A stretch of DNA of 64,000 bases from Pseudodesulfovibrio aespoeensis Aspo-2 (GCF_000176915.2 NC_014844.1:3100001-3164000); one strand, 5' to 3'; numbered from the stretch's first letter, positions 8,596-18,448 are shown. Program-made: numbers and translations. Notes: generated from the sequence alone by a model not told the origin.

Positions 8596-9216
8596 ATGGA
8601 AATCAAGAGCTTTGCCCTTGGCCCCCTGCAAACCAACTGCTTTGTGCTGGCAGGCGACGCCCAGGCCGTGGCCGTGGACCCCGGCGGCGACCCGGCCCCG
8701 GTGCTGGCCTATCTCAAGGGCAAGGGGCTGACCCTGACCCACATCCTGAACACCCACCTGCACTTTGACCACACCTACGGCAACAAGGCCCTGGCCGAGG
8801 CCACGGGCGCGCCCATCCTGCACGGGGTCGACGACGCCTACCTGCTCGAAACCGAGCTGGGCCTGGGCCGGATGTTCGGCCTGCCCCCGGTGGACCCATA
8901 CGAGGCGCAGACCGTCGAGCCGGGCCAGGCCGTGTTCGCCGGGTTCGACTGCACCGTGCTGGCCACGCCGGGCCACTCCAAAGGCAGCCTGACCTTCTAT
9001 TTCCCCGAGGCCAGGGCCGCCTTTGTGGGAGACCTCATCTTCTTCCGCTCCATCGGCAGGACCGACTTCGAGGGCGGCGACCTGGACGAACTCAAGCGAT
9101 CCGTGACCTCGCGCATCTTCACCCTGCCGCCCGAGACCCTGCTCCTGTCGGGCCACGGCCCGGAGACCACGGTGGGCGATGAAATGAACCACAACCCCTT
9201 TTTCGCAGGATTCTAG
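8596..9216 (+). CDS. metallo-beta-lactamase fold hydrolase (glyoxalase II-like)
   Basis: A 206-aa cytoplasmic protein of the MBL superfamily. Metal ligands are visible in 'NTHLHFDHTYG' (HxHxDH), 'ATPGHSKGS' and 'LLSGHGPETTV'. Length and motif spacing match the glyoxalase II/YcbL-like hydrolases that cleave thioesters. Its Shine-Dalgarno GGAGGAG lies inside the end of the nitroreductase gene, and the next gene starts 2 nt after its stop, so it is firmly inside the operon. Confidence 0.88.
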   Translation: MEIKSFALGPLQTNCFVLAGDAQAVAVDPGGDPAPVLAYLKGKGLTLTHILNTHLHFDHTYGNKALAEATGAPILHGVDDAYLLETELGLGRMFGLPPVDPYEAQTVEPGQAVFAGFDCTVLATPGHSKGSLTFYFPEARAAFVGDLIFFRSIGRTDFEGGDLDELKRSVTSRIFTLPPETLLLSGHGPETTVGDEMNHNPFFAGF

Positions 9217-9217
9217 C

Positions 9218-9481
9218 ATGAGCCAGACAGTCAGCATCGACATACGCGACAAGTGTTGAGGGGTGGGACTGGAGGTAGGTTGGTACCTCCGTTTCGCCCG
9301 AACGGACCGGATCGAGGCCCTGGTCTGCCCCAAGGGGGTGCCCCAGGTGCGTCACGAGATGCACAGCCATCCGGGCTGGTCCCTTGAGGTCGAGGAACGC
9401 GGCGATCATGCCCTCACGCGCATGACCCGCCTCAAGCCGGTATACGCCGGAGAGGACGCACCCGCGAGCGGGAAGGAATGA
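9218..9481 (+). CDS. probable selenocysteine-containing TusA/SirA-like protein (in-frame TGA at 9257-9259 read as Sec)
   Basis: An 87-codon frame starting at the ATG at 9218 (AGGA at 9207-9210) and interrupted at codon 14 by TGA. After the TGA the same frame stays open to 9481 with normal GC-rich coding usage. Reading TGA as selenocysteine gives the N-terminus 'MSQTVSIDIRDKCUGVG'. By eye, 'DIRDKCU' aligns with the TusA motif DLRGLxC, placing Sec exactly at the catalytic Cys; the rest has the TusA-like strand-helix-strand pattern. A SECIS-like hairpin follows (9261-9299). The stop TGA overlaps the next gene's ATG. TusA-type proteins relay sulfur as persulfide; a Sec version would be more reactive. 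Without Sec insertion only 13 residues would be made. An alternative is a GTG start at 9263, but that leaves the upstream start, its ribosome site and the hairpin unexplained. Confidence 0.8.
9261..9299 (+). promoter_or_regulatory. SECIS-like hairpin downstream of the in-frame TGA
   Basis: The mRNA directly after the TGA (9257-9259) folds into one long hairpin. The lower stem is 9 bp (9261-9269 with 9291-9299, including three G-U pairs). A single unpaired U follows at 9270. The upper stem is 7 bp (GGAGGTA 9271-9277 with TACCTCC 9284-9290) and the loop is GGTTGG (9278-9283). Bacterial SECIS elements bound by SelB have a bulged U in the stem and G/U at the start of the apical loop, within a few tens of nt of the UGA; here the loop begins 18 nt after it. 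The pairing is read directly from the sequence; function is inferred. Confidence 0.78.
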
Positions 9482-10086
9482 TGACAAGCAGAGCCGTGAT
9501 CTACGCATGCAGCCACCGCCGGGGCGGCAACTCGGACCGCGCCGCCCAGTGGCTGGCCGCCGGGGTGCGCGAGGCGGGCGGGCAGGCCGACATCCTGTAT
9601 GTGCGCGACCACGAGGTGCGCCCCTGTCTGGCCTGCGGCTATTGCGACGAGCCGGGCGGGCGGCGCGGGCGCGACCTGTGCGTGCTCGGCCCTGGCGACG
9701 CGGCCTGGGATCTCTTCGAACCATTGCTCACAGCCAGGGCCGTGCTCTTTGCCTCGCCCATCTACTTCTACCATCTGCCCTCCATGTTCAAGACCTGGAT
9801 CGATCGGAGCCAGCAGTTCTGGGCCGCCAGGGCCGAAGGAGCCCCGTGGCTCACGGAGCTCCCCCGGCGCACGGCCAGGGCCGTGTTCCTGGCCGGACGG
9901 CCCAGGGGCGACAAGCTCTTCGAGGGCGCGACTGTGACGCTCAAATATTTCCTGCACAATTTCGCCATGCCCCTTGACGAGCCGCTCGCCTTTCGCGGCG
10001 TGGACGAGCCGGACGACCTGACGGGCCGGACCGAGCGCGAGGCCATCACCGGGCTGGGCCGACACGCCTGGGAAGAGGCCTCCTAG
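9478..10086 (+). CDS. NAD(P)H-dependent FMN reductase/flavodoxin-like iron-sulfur flavoprotein family
   Basis: A 202-aa flavodoxin-fold protein. The N-terminal strand and loop 'AVIYACSHRRGGNSDRAAQW' bind FMN phosphate, 'RPCLACGYCDEPGG' is the Cys-containing loop typical of NADPH-dependent FMN reductases and iron-sulfur flavoproteins, and 'VLFASPIYFYHLPSMFKTWIDR' is the family signature. The ATG overlaps the TGA of the Sec-TusA-like gene (ATGA), implying translational coupling; a second ATG lies at 9481. It likely transfers electrons to a partner encoded in the same operon. Confidence 0.85.
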   Translation: MMTSRAVIYACSHRRGGNSDRAAQWLAAGVREAGGQADILYVRDHEVRPCLACGYCDEPGGRRGRDLCVLGPGDAAWDLFEPLLTARAVLFASPIYFYHLPSMFKTWIDRSQQFWAARAEGAPWLTELPRRTARAVFLAGRPRGDKLFEGATVTLKYFLHNFAMPLDEPLAFRGVDEPDDLTGRTEREAITGLGRHAWEEAS

Positions 10087-10092
10087 ACCGCA

Positions 10093-10875
10093 GTGCGCGA
10101 CCTCCTGACCCGCATCGCCCGATTGACCGGACTGGCCGGTGCGCGCTGCCCTGTCTGCTCGGCCCTGACCAGCGGCGGCGACACTCCACTCTGCCCGGCC
10201 TGCGCCCTGGCGTTGCGCCCGCGCACCCGCGGTTGCTGCGCCCTGTGCGGCGACATGTTCGGCGATGGGAACGAGCCTGGCGGCAGGAAGGAACAAGGCG
10301 TCGAGAACCAGCCCGACCACGCCCAACCGGACACCGTCTGCGGCGAGTGCCGCCTCGACCCGCCGCCGTGGGACCGGCTCCACTTCCACGGCGCGTACTC
10401 CGGCCCGCTGCGCGACCTGATCATCGACTACAAGTTCCACGGCGGCCTGCACCGCACCCGGCTGCTGGTATCCCTGGCCGTCGAGGCCCAGGGACGCGGC
10501 GCAGCAGGCCCTCCCGACCTCATCCTGCCCGTGCCGCTGCATCCCCGGCGGCTGCTGTGGCGCGGCTACAACCAGAGCACCGAGCTGGCGCGCGGCCTTG
10601 GCCGCGCCCTGCAAAGGCCCGTGCCGTCCAATGCCCTGGTGCGCACGCGCAACACCGTGCCCCAACTCTCCCTGGACATGCACCAGCGGCGCGAGAACAT
10701 CCGGGACGCCTTTGCCGCAAACCCCGCCCAGGTGGCCGGACGCTCCATCCTGCTGGTGGACGACGTGTACACCACCGGCGCGACCCTGACCGAATGCGCC
10801 CGGACCCTGCGCCGGGCCGGAGCCGCCGGGCTCAGCGTCCTGGTCCTGGCCCGCGCCCGGCGCGAGCCTGACTGA
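10093..10875 (+). CDS. ComF family protein (amidophosphoribosyltransferase-like)
   Basis: A 260-aa protein starting at GTG 10093. An N-terminal zinc ribbon is built from CPVC (about residues 17-20), CPAC and CALC motifs. The C-terminal phosphoribosyltransferase domain has 'LPVPLHPRRLLWRGYNQS' and the PRPP loop 'LLVDDVYTTGATLTECA'. ComF proteins act in DNA uptake or nucleotide salvage in some bacteria; the role outside competent organisms is unclear. It is the last gene of the nitroreductase operon, 6 nt after the FMN reductase stop. Confidence 0.88.
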   Translation: MRDLLTRIARLTGLAGARCPVCSALTSGGDTPLCPACALALRPRTRGCCALCGDMFGDGNEPGGRKEQGVENQPDHAQPDTVCGECRLDPPPWDRLHFHGAYSGPLRDLIIDYKFHGGLHRTRLLVSLAVEAQGRGAAGPPDLILPVPLHPRRLLWRGYNQSTELARGLGRALQRPVPSNALVRTRNTVPQLSLDMHQRRENIRDAFAANPAQVAGRSILLVDDVYTTGATLTECARTLRRAGAAGLSVLVLARARREPD

Positions 10876-10947
10876 GCAGGCAATGCGGAACAACCCCTGA
10901 AACCAGCCGGCCATGAGAGAAAAACGCAAAAAAGCAGCGGATGGGGC

Positions 10948-10977
10948 TTGACTTCACCCCCCGGTTGCGGCTAGCTT
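10948..10977 (+). promoter_or_regulatory. candidate sigma-70 promoter of rplU-rpmA
   Basis: TTGACT (10948-10953) and TAGCTT (10972-10977) are separated by 18 nt and lie about 30 nt upstream of the rplU start, in a gap after the ComF gene. The -10 match is only partial. Confidence 0.4.
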
Positions 10978-11007
10978 GCCTCCTCTTACGAATTGGAGGT
11001 TCCAACT

Positions 11008-11319
11008 ATGTTCGCTATCATCGAGACCGGCGGGAAACAGTACCGCGTTGAAGAAGGTCTTGAACTCAATGTAGATTTGCTCAAGGCCGAAACCGGCGAC
11101 AACTTGAGCATCGATTCCGTTCTCCTGATCGACAAGGACGGCGAGACCAAAATCGGCGAGCCTTTTGTTCAGGGTGCGAAAGTCGAGTGTGAAGTCCTTG
11201 GTCACGCCCGCGGCAAGAAGATTGTGGTCTTCCACAAGCTTGCCAAGAAGGACTCCCGGAAGACCCAGGGTCACCGGCAGGACTACACCAAAATCAAAGT
11301 CAAATCCATCACGGCCTAG
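11008..11319 (+). CDS. rplU: 50S ribosomal protein L21
   Basis: A 103-aa protein with the standard L21 start 'MFAIIETGGKQYRVEEG' and the conserved C-terminal 'KTQGHRQDYTKIKVKSI'. It binds 23S rRNA in the large subunit. ATG 11008 is preceded by GGAGG at 10996-11000. The gene is followed after 19 nt by rpmA, the conserved rplU-rpmA-obgE arrangement. Confidence 0.97.
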   Translation: MFAIIETGGKQYRVEEGLELNVDLLKAETGDNLSIDSVLLIDKDGETKIGEPFVQGAKVECEVLGHARGKKIVVFHKLAKKDSRKTQGHRQDYTKIKVKSITA

Positions 11320-11338
11320 CGCCTGAAGGGAGGATGTC

Positions 11339-11608
<270 letters not shown>

Positions 11609-11629
11609 CCCCAAAGAGACCGACACATC

Positions 11630-11668
11630 CGGGCAGGGGACGCCATGTGCGCTCCCTGCCCGTTTTTT
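11630..11668 (+). terminator. rho-independent terminator after rpmA
   Basis: CGGGCAGGG (11630-11638) pairs with CCCTGCCCG (11654-11662) and is followed by a run of T. It separates rplU-rpmA from obgE, though readthrough would explain the conserved gene order. Confidence 0.85.
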
Positions 11669-11723
11669 GCGTTGTCCCGGAGCGGGCGTGCCGCCCAGCG
11701 GCGAGCGGGTAAGGAGTTAGTGT

Positions 11724-12752
<1,029 letters not shown>

Positions 12753-12824
12753 GCAGCACCCCCGCCCATTCCCTGCGCATTCTCCGCCCATCCTGCTTGC
12801 CACCCGACGGGGTGATGCTGTACC

Positions 12825-14024
12825 GTGCGCTCCATGACGAATTCCCCTGCGGCAATAGAATCCCCTGTGGACAGAAAAGCCCTGCTGGCCCATGTCAAAC
12901 GGGTGGTGGTCAAGGTGGGCAGCGCCGTGCTGACCACCAGCGACGGCCTCAACCCCGCCGCCATCAGCCGGCTGGCGGCCCAGCTTTCGGCCCTGCGCGA
13001 CCGGGGGCTTGATGTGGTCCTGGTCTCGTCGGGCGCAGTGGCCGCAGGCCGCCAGCGCATCCGCGAGCGCACCTCGAAGCTCACCTCGAAACACAACAAA
13101 TGCTCCACCGACCTGCCCGCGCGCCAGGCTGCCTCGGCCATCGGCCAGGGGCGGCTCATGCACGACTACGACGAGGCCTTTGCCGCGCACGGCAGGATCA
13201 CGGCCCAGGTGCTGCTCACCCGCAGCGGCCTCAAGGACCGCGAGCGCTTCCTCAATGCGCGCAACACCCTTGAGCGGCTGCTCGAATGGGGCGTCATCCC
13301 GATCATCAACGAAAACGACACCGTGTCCGTCAAGGAGCTTGAATTCGGCGACAACGACACCCTGGGGGCCATGTGCCTCGGGCTGATCGGGGCCGACCTG
13401 TTCATCAACCTGACCAGCGCGGACGGCGTGTACGACAGGAATCCGGAGACCAACCCGGACGCCCGGCCCATGCCCTGCATCGAGGCCATCGCGGCCCTGG
13501 ACATCGAGGCCATGTGCGACGGCAAGACCAGCGTGGGCACAGGCGGCATGTACTCCAAGCTGCGGGCGGCCCGGCGCGCGGCCCAGCTGGGCGTGCCCAC
13601 CCTCATCGTCTCGGGCCGGGGCGAGTTCGACCTGCCAGCCGTGCTGGACGGCCAGGAGCGCGGCACCCTGGTGCTGCCCGAGGACCGGACCGTGTCCAGC
13701 AAGAAATTCTGGCTCGCCTACCACGACGATCCTTCCGGGGCCATCATGGTGGACCGGGGCGCGGCCAGCGCCCTGGTGGCCAAGGGCAAATCCCTGCTGC
13801 CCATCGGCGTGCGCGGGGTGGAGGGATGCTTTGCGCGCGGCGCGCTGGTGTTCATCAAGACCCTGGAAGGCGACGCGCTTGGCGTCGGGCTGACCAATTT
13901 CTCGTCCGCCGAGCTCGACCGCATCAAGGGGCTGCGCACCTCGGAGCTGGCCCGCGCCATCGGCCCGGTCAGCTTTGACGAGGCCGTGCACCGCGACAAC
14001 ATGCTGCTCGACGCGGCCATCTAG
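12825..14024 (+). CDS. proB: glutamate 5-kinase
   Basis: A protein of about 399 aa catalysing ATP-dependent phosphorylation of glutamate, the first step of proline synthesis. The amino acid kinase domain is marked by 'VVVKVGSAVL', 'VVLVSSGAVAAG', 'NENDTVS' and 'GTGGMYSKLRAA'. The C-terminal 80 residues form the PUA domain common in ProB. The start could be GTG 12825 or ATG 12834 ('MTNSPAAIESPVDRK'); neither has a strong Shine-Dalgarno. It lies 72 nt after obgE, an arrangement shared by many deltaproteobacteria. Confidence 0.95.
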   Translation: MRSMTNSPAAIESPVDRKALLAHVKRVVVKVGSAVLTTSDGLNPAAISRLAAQLSALRDRGLDVVLVSSGAVAAGRQRIRERTSKLTSKHNKCSTDLPARQAASAIGQGRLMHDYDEAFAAHGRITAQVLLTRSGLKDRERFLNARNTLERLLEWGVIPIINENDTVSVKELEFGDNDTLGAMCLGLIGADLFINLTSADGVYDRNPETNPDARPMPCIEAIAALDIEAMCDGKTSVGTGGMYSKLRAARRAAQLGVPTLIVSGRGEFDLPAVLDGQERGTLVLPEDRTVSSKKFWLAYHDDPSGAIMVDRGAASALVAKGKSLLPIGVRGVEGCFARGALVFIKTLEGDALGVGLTNFSSAELDRIKGLRTSELARAIGPVSFDEAVHRDNMLLDAAI

Positions 14025-14035
14025 CCGGGACCATT

Positions 14036-15193
14036 TTGCGACGACTCTATCTCGACAAGAATCTCCAGCTCGTCTTCGGCGTCACGCTGATGGCGATTCT
14101 CGGCGTATCGAGCATCATCCCAGCCCTGCCCGACATGATCACCGGGCTTGGCATCTCCCCGGTCCACATCGGGCTGGTCATTTCGGCCTTCACCCTGCCC
14201 GGCGCGCTCTTTGCCCCGCTGGTGGGCATCCTGGCCGACAGGCTGGGCCGCAAGGCGGTCCTCGTGCCCGGCCTGTTCATCTTCGGCGTGTTCGGCTTTG
14301 CCTGCTTCTTTGCCGAGAACATCGAGCAACTCCTGGTCCTGCGCTTTTGCCAGGGCATCGGCGCGTCGCCTCTGGGCGTGCTCTACGGCACCATCATCGG
14401 CGATCTCTACCAGGGCCGCGACCGGGGCAGGGCCATGGGCTACAACGCCTCGGTGCTGTCCATGGGCACTGCGGGCTTTCCGGCCATCGGCGGCGTGCTG
14501 GCCATGCTCGGCTGGCAATACCCCTTCATCCTGCCGCTCCTGGCCATCCCCCTGGGGCTGACGGTCCTCGCCCGCCTGGACGCGCCCGAGCCCAAAAGCT
14601 CCGGCAGCTTCGGCGAGTACCTCGCCGGGGCCTGGGTCCGCATCAAGACCCGGCAGGTGCTCGCCCTGTTCGCCACCACCCTGATGACCTTCATGGTCCT
14701 CTACGGACCGATCATCACCTACCTGCCCATTCTGCTCAGCCACAAGTTCCAGGCCTCGCCCCTGATGATCGGCCTGATCTTCCTGATCGCCTCGGGCTTC
14801 TCGGGCATAGCCTCGTTCCTGCTCGGTCCGCTGGCCGAGCGGTTCGGCCAGCGCAGGCTGCTCATGGCCTCGGCCCTGTTCTACATGCTCTCCATGGTCC
14901 TGACCCCAGACGCGCCCGGCCTGTGGCACGTCATCCCGCCGGTCATCTGTTTCGGCCTGGGCCAGGGGCTCAACATCCCGACAGTCATGACCATGCTGGC
15001 CGGGATCGCGCCCATGGAGCAGCGCGGCGCGTTCATGGCCGCCAACGGGCTGCTCCTGCGGCTGGCCCAGACCCTGGCCCCCCTGCTCATGGGCGGTCTC
15101 TACGCCCTCTACGGCATGACCGGCGTGTTCCTGGGCGGCCTGGCCTGCGCAGTCTCCATCCTGCTCCTGGCAATTTTCCTCGTTCAGGAATAA
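14036..15193 (+). CDS. MFS transporter
   Basis: A 385-aa inner membrane protein with about 12 hydrophobic segments and the major facilitator loop motif 'GILADRLGRKAVL' between helices 2 and 3. It probably exports small molecules or drugs by proton antiport; the substrate is not predictable. The start is TTG 14036, 11 nt after the proB stop. The DUF1566 gene begins 9 nt after its end. Confidence 0.85.
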   Translation: MRRLYLDKNLQLVFGVTLMAILGVSSIIPALPDMITGLGISPVHIGLVISAFTLPGALFAPLVGILADRLGRKAVLVPGLFIFGVFGFACFFAENIEQLLVLRFCQGIGASPLGVLYGTIIGDLYQGRDRGRAMGYNASVLSMGTAGFPAIGGVLAMLGWQYPFILPLLAIPLGLTVLARLDAPEPKSSGSFGEYLAGAWVRIKTRQVLALFATTLMTFMVLYGPIITYLPILLSHKFQASPLMIGLIFLIASGFSGIASFLLGPLAERFGQRRLLMASALFYMLSMVLTPDAPGLWHVIPPVICFGLGQGLNIPTVMTMLAGIAPMEQRGAFMAANGLLLRLAQTLAPLLMGGLYALYGMTGVFLGGLACAVSILLLAIFLVQE

Positions 15194-15202
15194 CATGCGG
15201 GC

Positions 15203-16165
15203 ATGATCCGCCCTCCACTCCCCACCGGGCAGACCTTCTGCGCCGATGCGTCCGGCGCGGCCATCCCCTGCCAAGAGACCGGCCAGGACGCCGAGTTCTT
15301 TGCCCAGGCCGCGCCCGGCCCGGACCGCTTCGCCCCATCTGAACACACCGTGCTGGACCGGCTCACCGGCCTGACCTGGCTGCGCGACGCCAATGCGCCG
15401 GGCTTTCCCCTCGCCTGGCAGGAGGCCCTGGACTTCATCGACACCATGAACCAGCGCGGCCATTACGGACACCGCGACTGGCGCATGCCTGACCGGCGCG
15501 AGCTCTTCAGCCTCATCTCCTTTGATCACGCCAACCCGGCGCTGGCCGAAGGCCATCCCTTTGCCAACGTGTTCAGCGGCTGGTACTGGACCGCCACCAG
15601 GTCGGCCATGCATCCGGCCCAGGCGTGGCATGTCCAGCTCTCCGGGGGGCGGATGTTCTGGGGCACCCGGACCGGCTTCGAGCTGGTCTGGCCCGTGCGC
15701 GGCGCCAGTCCCGCGCTGCCAGTCACAGGCGCGGACGATGTTGTCAACGCGCCCTGGCCGAAGCCGCGCTATACCAGACAGGGACCAGCCGTGCTGGACG
15801 CCCTGACCGGGCTGACCTGGACCGCGTCCGCCGACCTGACCCGCGGCCCCACGGGGTGGAGCGACGCCTTTGCCGCCATTGCCCAGCTCAACCGGGACCG
15901 GCTCGCCGACATTGCCCACTGGCGGCTGCCCACCATCCGCGAGCTGGAATCCCTGATCGATGCCTCGCGCCATTCACCGGCCCTGCCGCAGGATCACCCC
16001 TTCGACCACCCCCGCGAGGCGTATTGGTCGTCCACCAACAGCGCGTTTGAGCACGACTGGGCCATGTGCCTGTATCTGCACAAGGGGGCCGTGGGGGTGG
16101 CCTACAAGGGCGATGGGGGGTTTCATGTCTGGGGGGTGGCCTCGGGCGTGGATGTGGGCGGATGA
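15203..16165 (+). CDS. DUF1566 (Lcl C-terminal) domain protein
   Basis: A 320-aa protein with two copies of the DUF1566/Lcl_C module. Each copy shows 'LDRLTGLTWLRDA'/'LDALTGLTWTASA', then 'WRMPDRRELFSLI'/'WRLPTIRELESLID', then 'YWTATRSA'/'YWSSTNSA'. The fold is C-type-lectin-like and is usually extracytoplasmic, but I see no signal peptide here. It follows the MFS gene closely. Function unknown. Confidence 0.82.
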   Translation: MIRPPLPTGQTFCADASGAAIPCQETGQDAEFFAQAAPGPDRFAPSEHTVLDRLTGLTWLRDANAPGFPLAWQEALDFIDTMNQRGHYGHRDWRMPDRRELFSLISFDHANPALAEGHPFANVFSGWYWTATRSAMHPAQAWHVQLSGGRMFWGTRTGFELVWPVRGASPALPVTGADDVVNAPWPKPRYTRQGPAVLDALTGLTWTASADLTRGPTGWSDAFAAIAQLNRDRLADIAHWRLPTIRELESLIDASRHSPALPQDHPFDHPREAYWSSTNSAFEHDWAMCLYLHKGAVGVAYKGDGGFHVWGVASGVDVGG

Positions 16166-16249
16166 TGAAGACTGTTGGAGAATCGAGGGGGGATTCCGCT
16201 AATCTTTTGCCGCATGTCTGCCGATAAGAGGGGCAAAGGGAGGTGGTCC

Positions 16250-16393
16250 ATGTCTATCCGGTCGCGATTGCAGCACAGGTTGAATCCATTGCATGTTTAC
16301 TGTCGCCTGCGTTGCATGGGGGTGGGCCACAGCCCGGCAAAAGCGGTGTCATACTGCTATGAACGGATGCTCTATCGGTTGGTGCTGGCTTGA
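16250..16393 (+). CDS. small basic protein, 47 aa
   Basis: A short frame starting at ATG 16250 with GGGAGG at 16238-16243, ideal spacing. The product begins 'MSIRSRLQHRLNPLHVYCRL', followed by a Cys-containing basic helix and a hydrophobic end. The 'NPLHVYCRLR' pattern resembles small uncharacterised proteins I associate with Desulfovibrio genomes, but I cannot verify this here. The good ribosome site and the unusual composition relative to the flanking repeats favour a real gene. Function unknown. Confidence 0.55.
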   Translation: MSIRSRLQHRLNPLHVYCRLRCMGVGHSPAKAVSYCYERMLYRLVLA

Positions 16394-16474
16394 GAGATGA
16401 GGAAGAAAGAGGGATACGGAAGCCGCCTGCGGCGGCATGTAGAACCGCAAAGGGTTTCGCTCCTCCGTCGCGAC

Positions 16475-16504
16475 TTACTTTTGGGCCAAAGCGGCCAAAA
16501 GTAA
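16475..16504. repeat. inverted repeat TTACTTTTGG...CCAAAAGTAA
   Basis: Two 10-bp arms (16475-16484 and 16495-16504) around 10 nt. The sequence style (CCAAAAGTAAGCAAAAAC) resembles dispersed intergenic repeats of proteobacteria. Confidence 0.7.
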
Positions 16505-16755
16505 GCAAAAACCGCTTTTTAAGAGTCTGTGATCGGGGCTCCCGCATCGCGCGCCAGTAGCATCGACCCGCTGGCGAAACAGTTGGGAGCGGTCGAAGAC
16601 TCCGCTCCCGCCGGGTTTCGCCCAAGACGCGGCCCGACGCAACTGGCGCTGCGACGCTCCCGCCCATTGTCCGGCTGGCGAAGGGAAGGCGGAGATGGCG
16701 TGTCCGGGCAGGACAGTAAGAAGTGAACGGGGGTTTTCCTTTGAATTGAACCTCT

Positions 16756-16822
16756 GCCGCATGCAATGGCGCGGGCCTGTCCATCCCGAAAGGGTGGGCA
16801 GGCCCATGCCATTACATGCGGC
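16756..16822. repeat. 67-nt near-perfect hairpin
   Basis: GCCGCATG pairs with CATGCGGC, AATGGC with GCCATT, and a 14-bp inner stem beginning GGGCCTG pairs with a matching CAGGCCC arm, closing on CGAAA. Only one mismatch and one 2x2 internal loop interrupt about 28 bp. No T-run follows, so it is not a standard terminator. Confidence 0.75.
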
Positions 16823-16827
16823 TCTTA

Positions 16828-16877
16828 CCGCCGGAGGCTCGCCTGGGGTCCAGGGCAGCGCCCTGGCCGCCGGAGGC
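16828..16877. repeat. GC-rich repeat: CCGCCGGAGGC direct copies flanking a hairpin
   Basis: CCGCCGGAGGC occurs at 16828-16838 and 16867-16877. Between them CCAGGGC (16850-16856) pairs with GCCCTGG (16860-16866). Similar 'CCGGAGGC...GGGTCCAGGGC' units are frequent in Desulfovibrio intergenic DNA. Confidence 0.6.
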
Positions 16878-16931
16878 ATTTCCCTGGCTGTTGACAGAGG
16901 CGCGCGGTTGGTGGAGAATCCGGCACAATAA

Positions 16932-17873
<942 letters not shown>

Positions 17874-17892
17874 GCTTCACAGGAGTTGCCCG

Positions 17893-18300
17893 ATGTCCTA
17901 CCCCGACTGGACCGACGTGCTCGACATAGGGTTGCCGATTCTCGACGACCAGCACAAGCAGCTCCTGGCTGTGGCCGACGATCTGCTGAACGCCATCGCC
18001 CGCGACGAGGGCGAGGCAGCGCTCAAGGACACCTTTGAACGGCTCAAGGCGTATACCCGGTACCACTTCAAGGAGGAAGAGGCGTACATGACGCGGATCG
18101 GGTATCCCGGCCAGAGCGAGCACTCGGCGGAGCATGTGTTGCTGCTGATCCGGGTGAACACCTTGTGGCGGCTCATCGAATCGGGCCAGATCGTGTCACC
18201 CAAGGGCATCTCCCTGTTCATCAATGACTGGATCGTGGAGCACATCATGCACAAGGACGCGATGATCGGCGAATACGCCAGGGCGTTGCGCCAACCCTAG
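17893..18300 (+). CDS. bacteriohemerythrin
   Basis: A 135-aa four-helix di-iron O2-binding protein. The metal ligands are visible as 'DDQHKQLL', 'YHFKEEEAYM', 'HSAEHVLLL' and 'HIMHKDAMIG'. ATG 17893 follows AGGAG (17881-17885). Such proteins bind O2 and serve in oxygen sensing or protection in anaerobes. It sits 19 nt after argB, which has no obvious functional link. Confidence 0.92.
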   Translation: MSYPDWTDVLDIGLPILDDQHKQLLAVADDLLNAIARDEGEAALKDTFERLKAYTRYHFKEEEAYMTRIGYPGQSEHSAEHVLLLIRVNTLWRLIESGQIVSPKGISLFINDWIVEHIMHKDAMIGEYARALRQP

Positions 18301-18325
18301 CAGGTCGTCAAAAAATCAGAACATG

Positions 18326-18448
18326 CAGGCTGTTCAAAAATGTTCAGTGCTAGGCGCGAAAAAAGGTCAAGGCCGAAGTGTACTTTTAGTACGTGAGGAT
18401 TTGACCTTTTTGAAGCAACGCAGCAATCGGATGTTTTTCAACAGTCTG
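18326..18448. repeat. 123-bp imperfect palindrome
   Basis: The arms are symmetric about position 18387. CAGGCTGTTCAAAAATGTTC (18326-18345) matches the complement of GGATGTTTTTCAACAGTCTG (18429-18448) imperfectly. AAAAAGGTCAA (18360-18370) pairs with TTGACCTTTTT (18401-18411), and GTAC-TTTTA-GTAC (18380-18392) forms the centre. The unit lies between hemerythrin and moeA and contains no gene. It looks like a dispersed MITE-type repeat. Confidence 0.7.

Noticed and set aside
9263-9481. A separate small gene starting at GTG 9263
   Set aside because: It has no ribosome site and lies inside the predicted SECIS stem; the ATG at 9218 has one and the frame is shared.
16254-16879. Minus-strand open frames in the hairpin block
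   Set aside because: They are built from inverted repeats, have no ribosome site and give low-complexity products.
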